This document shows positions 60,665-64,000 of a stretch of 64,000 nucleotides of DNA, in pieces. Source of the DNA: Strongylocentrotus droebachiensis (lineage: Eukaryota; Echinodermata; Echinoidea; Camarodonta; Strongylocentrotidae); assembly GCA_035222895.1 (NCBI GenBank), contig JAVYIG010007470.1:37661-101660 (forward strand). The letters run 5' to 3'. The notes under the pieces were generated by a model. The model did not search any database. It was not told the origin of the DNA and saw only the letters and a list, made by a program, of their open reading frames with translations. Position 1 is the stretch's first letter. Each line of letters opens with the position of its first letter. Position numbers and translations under genes: made by a program.

Positions 60665-60679
60665 AAAACCTCTGTAAAA
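60665..60679 (+). repeat. Target-site duplication, right copy
   Basis: AAAACCTCTGTAAAA directly after the A-rich tail, identical to the left copy at 59918-59932. Confidence 0.8.
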
Positions 60680-63600
60680 GTTCTTTGTAAAATTTCAAAC
60701 AACTTATTAGAGTAAACGGTATAATTTAAAGCTGTATCTACAAAATATTCATGCATACTGAAACATAGCTCATCTATTGAGACGAATCAAGTGGTCTTTA
60801 AAACTCACGTGAAATTATAAATAAGCTCCAATACTTTTTTTCTTTAATTTGTTTTGTAGATACTAAGAAATATAAGCGGTTGTAAAGTTGTTCTTCTTTT
60901 GGTATGTGATAAATGAAAATAGTTTAGACCATTGCTACGTATGTGAATTCATACTTGTCACCACAGTGTGTACCAACGGACACCTGTGTGTCTACACGTT
61001 GCAGTACGATAAGTTTGAGCGTAGACCGATTTAAGCGATAGCCTAATAATCTGGCGCCCCATTAGAACATTTATACTAAAATTCGACGGATATCACGAAC
61101 GGAACAAAAATATATCTGGTTCATGAATCTTTTTTTACAACATCGAACAGTTTATTTATTTAACAAGTTTCATGCCGAATACTGCCAGAATCGATGTTCA
61201 TAATACTTAACATTGTGCTGATGCTCTGTATGGAAAGTCGCTTTACCATTATCCACAACTTTAAAAACTCTTTCTTTTTTCTCCGAGAAGTATAGAAATT
61301 TCATGCATTTTTTTTCTAGAGAGTTTATCCCTTTCCCGCATCAGTAATAGAGGAAAGCATGCATGATAAGAACGGCCTAGACCCCGCTGCAGATGCAAAC
61401 TGCAGGCGACAGAATATTATCGGGGAAACCCAAATTTAGTATCGGTCCTGATGCGTATCTCGCTTTCCAGAGATTAACCTCGTACTAAACCATCATCCTT
61501 CTTTGCACTGTTCTGATCTCATTTGCCCTTTCCATATCCCCACCTCTTTTTTTTCCATACTCCACCCCTCCCTCTTTTAAATTATGGAACCTTCCCCACT
61601 TCAAATTAATGAAGTAACTTTTTAAACGAGAGCTATATACAAGGCTTGTTTAACTCTACCGGCCCGCATAAACGACGAGAACAAATATACTTTTTGGCTC
61701 AAGTAACAACTTTAAAACAGAAAAAGGGTAATTTCATAGCAAACTATTATTGTTCATCTTACAATGCATACAAACATAAAATAAATCCTGGCATGTATCC
61801 TACTAACCCAATTTGCTTTTCTTCCAAAAATGTGTACAAATATCAGTCATGATTTTTGTCTGGCTATATATATAACGCTGCATATGCGAGACAAGTGTTC
61901 TGCAGATATAGTTGACCTTATAATCTCTAATCCAAAAAAGTCATTCCATGTGTCCTATTTAGATATGTTCTAAATATATGTCTAAATGTATAAATATTCC
62001 TCTTTAAAGCAAGCCAAAGTAAACGTACATGTTATTTTGGCGAACAGTACAATGTGAACCTGTAGTTCGGTTCTTTGATCCTCCTCCTCCCACCCCGCTC
62101 TCTCTCTCTCTCTCTCTCTCTCTCATCCGGCCATCCATTGAAGAAAAAAAAATCCGATTCCGTCATAACAAGGTAACAGGGTCAAGGGGCCCAAGACAAC
62201 AGTAACAGCTGATGTTATTTTTCGCTTGTTTCCGGTTTCTCCCTCACCAAAAATGTGTTTGTATTACTCATTTACATGATTTTGTTTTATTTTATGATTA
62301 AACAAACAAAAAACGCCATAATTTTGGTCGCAAATTTAATGTACATCTGCCATGTGAATCATCCACATCTGGTTTTTTCCCCGTTTCATTCTGCTTATTA
62401 AAGGCAGTGATCTGAGAGATAATGTGGAAGTTTGCAATATTTCATTTTCCGATCCCTTAACCTCGACAACTGCGATTTTGAAAGGAACGCAGTTGTTCCA
62501 CATGTCTCGATACGGGTACAGTGTTCCCCCCTCTTAATCCTCTGGATGCATGGACTTACCCCAGTCCCTGCTTACAGATATCCCCATCTGGTGGGGATAT
62601 TATAAAATCTCGTCGAGAGGTACCACTTATTAAGCAGATTAAGGGTATATAGAGACACGTCTAAATACAAACATCCATCCAGTTGCCTATTAAAAGTAAT
62701 TCAACAGTTTCCATAAGATATTTAATACATTTTGGATCTAAGAACTGATAATCTTTTAAATAGCATTTGTCCAAATATTGTACGTGTAAGGGATAAATGT
62801 CATATTATAGTAAAAGAGTATTTCGATAATTTAGTTGATGTTTTTAATTATATAATTATTTTACCTTCGTAACTGTTTTATTCAAATATATCATGTTCAT
62901 GGACATCTCTTGTTCTTCTTCCAAGTCGTTTGTGTGCAATCAAAGAAAATAAATGCATGTTAATCAACAGTGACGACAGCAGTTCTCTGGAACTCATTTC
63001 CGTCTTATCCTGAGGTAGTTTGATTCTACAGAACAGTTCAAAACACACCTGAAAACGTACATGTATCTAATTATCTGAAATGTGAATTTCACTACCTGTA
63101 GATTATCTTTTTAGCTATTGTTCATGTAATTTGCATATCTTCATTCATGATTGCGGCACCTCGATCGAAAGTTTTCGAATATGTTATGCGCGTTATAAAT
63201 GTATACGTTATATATTAATAATTAATTATGGTCTCTCCATATTAATACACTGAAAAAAATATACCCCAAATTTTTGGCATAAAATATCACTTCAACATGT
63301 GAACGTCTTGACTACGACAAAAATCGAATATCAGAAAGGAGAGAACAATTAATTTGAATGACAAGGAGAAGGTCTGATCCAGTTCGGATTTAAACTATTT
63401 CGAATCATCTGAATTAAGTCATAAACAAAATGACTTCTAATTGAGAGTGACTCGTGCAAACACACATATCTAAATAGAAAACATGTGTTTCCCATATAAT
63501 ATTTGCCCAAGTCGGATTGAACGATCAACGTCTGCGGGCAATTTCTAATTGATTACTTCTTTGTGAACTTGCCTGTAGCTATTCAAAATATCTTGGATAT

Positions 63601-63889
63601 TAATCATCTGATAACAGTTGATCTCTATTAATTAATTTCGGTATGCTAATATTCCATGAAATAACTTGTGACCTGAAGCGAATAGTTCACAGTCTATTTA
63701 TAATTTCCGAAATATTTAGGTACAAATTAATGTCGAGCCATATAAAAAATGGATCAGTCAGACCTATCCAGCATTGTTCATATAACGATGGGGCCAAATG
63801 TACTTCAGTGACTTTTTCCTCCATAAATTAGTAATATCTTATTACAAACGCCGCAAAATTAGCTAATAACCTCTGCATTTCCACCACTG
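60680..63889. other. Intergenic, nothing recognised
   Basis: AT-rich DNA with a CT repeat at 62097-62124. No gene, RNA or defined element is supported. Confidence 0.4.
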
Positions 63890-64000
63890 GGGCGGATCCA
63901 GCCAGCGGCAGAGGAGGGGGCCCAGTTCGTGAGAAAATATTTAGCGGCAAAACAGCCTGCCGATAACTCGCTCAGTGGGAAGGGGGGGGGGGGGGTAGTG
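63890..64000. mobile_element. Left end of a GGGGCGGATCCAG-type repeat, cut by the window
   Basis: CACTGGGGCGGATCCAG followed by a G/C-run-rich body resembles the termini of the MITE-like repeats elsewhere in the window. A G run at 63981-63994 precedes the window edge, so the other end cannot be seen. Confidence 0.35.

Overview
This is a stretch of animal (metazoan) nuclear DNA. It is AT-rich by eye, gene-poor, and full of introns, microsatellites, long C/G homopolymers, MITEs, SINEs and broken non-LTR retrotransposons. Two tRNA-derived SINE remnants, and the repeat style generally, look to me like a marine deuterostome, most likely a sea urchin. That is recollection of family style, not a database match. 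No rRNA, tRNA gene, CRISPR array or bacterial-type operon is visible.

The main content is a head-to-tail pair of paralogous genes on the minus strand. Both can be assembled exon by exon with every splice junction in frame. Gene A (coding exons between 9809 and 2952) encodes about 605 residues. Gene B (coding exons between 46431 and 16575) encodes about 569 residues. Each encodes a signal peptide, one six-cysteine EMI domain split over three exons, a short stalk, one transmembrane helix with a basic stop-transfer cluster, and a long tyrosine-rich cytoplasmic tail. The five coding introns have the same phases in both genes (2-2-1-2-1), so they arose by tandem duplication, yet their stalks and tails are almost unrelated. 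EMI domains at the N terminus of single-pass receptors are known from the CED-1/Draper/MEGF10 phagocytic family, where EGF/laminin-type repeats follow. Here I see no EGF repeats: the EMI domain joins the stalk directly at a phase-1 junction. The gene A tail has a canonical ITAM spacing, YEAI-x6-YDHL, two YxxM sites, several YxN sites and an internal duplication. The gene B tail has YSSL-x11-YGKL plus YDKL and YETL. I read these as compact EMI receptors signalling through tyrosine phosphorylation, plausibly in recognition or engulfment; that function is inferred. They are the best candidate for an undescribed system here.

Layout: 1-2817 is non-coding 3' flank. Gene A fills 2818-9831; its introns carry a SINE and a hAT-like MITE containing a 46-base C tract. 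9832-16574 is intergenic, with a TTAA-flanked MITE, a small plus-strand ORF resembling a PAN/apple-type N terminus, and another MITE. Gene B fills 16575 to about 46.8 kb. Its 22.7 kb first intron holds a hairpin MITE, a LINE reverse-transcriptase 3' fragment, a restriction-like-endonuclease retrotransposon 3' end with an AAT-type tail, a second SINE and an RT relic. 46.4-51.2 kb is its likely promoter and 5' flank, with a GA tract, CA/CT repeats and a cluster of CGTCA half-sites. 51.2-64 kb is gene-free apart from repeats, notably a 5'-truncated L1-like insertion at 59933-60664 bounded by a 15-base target-site duplication.
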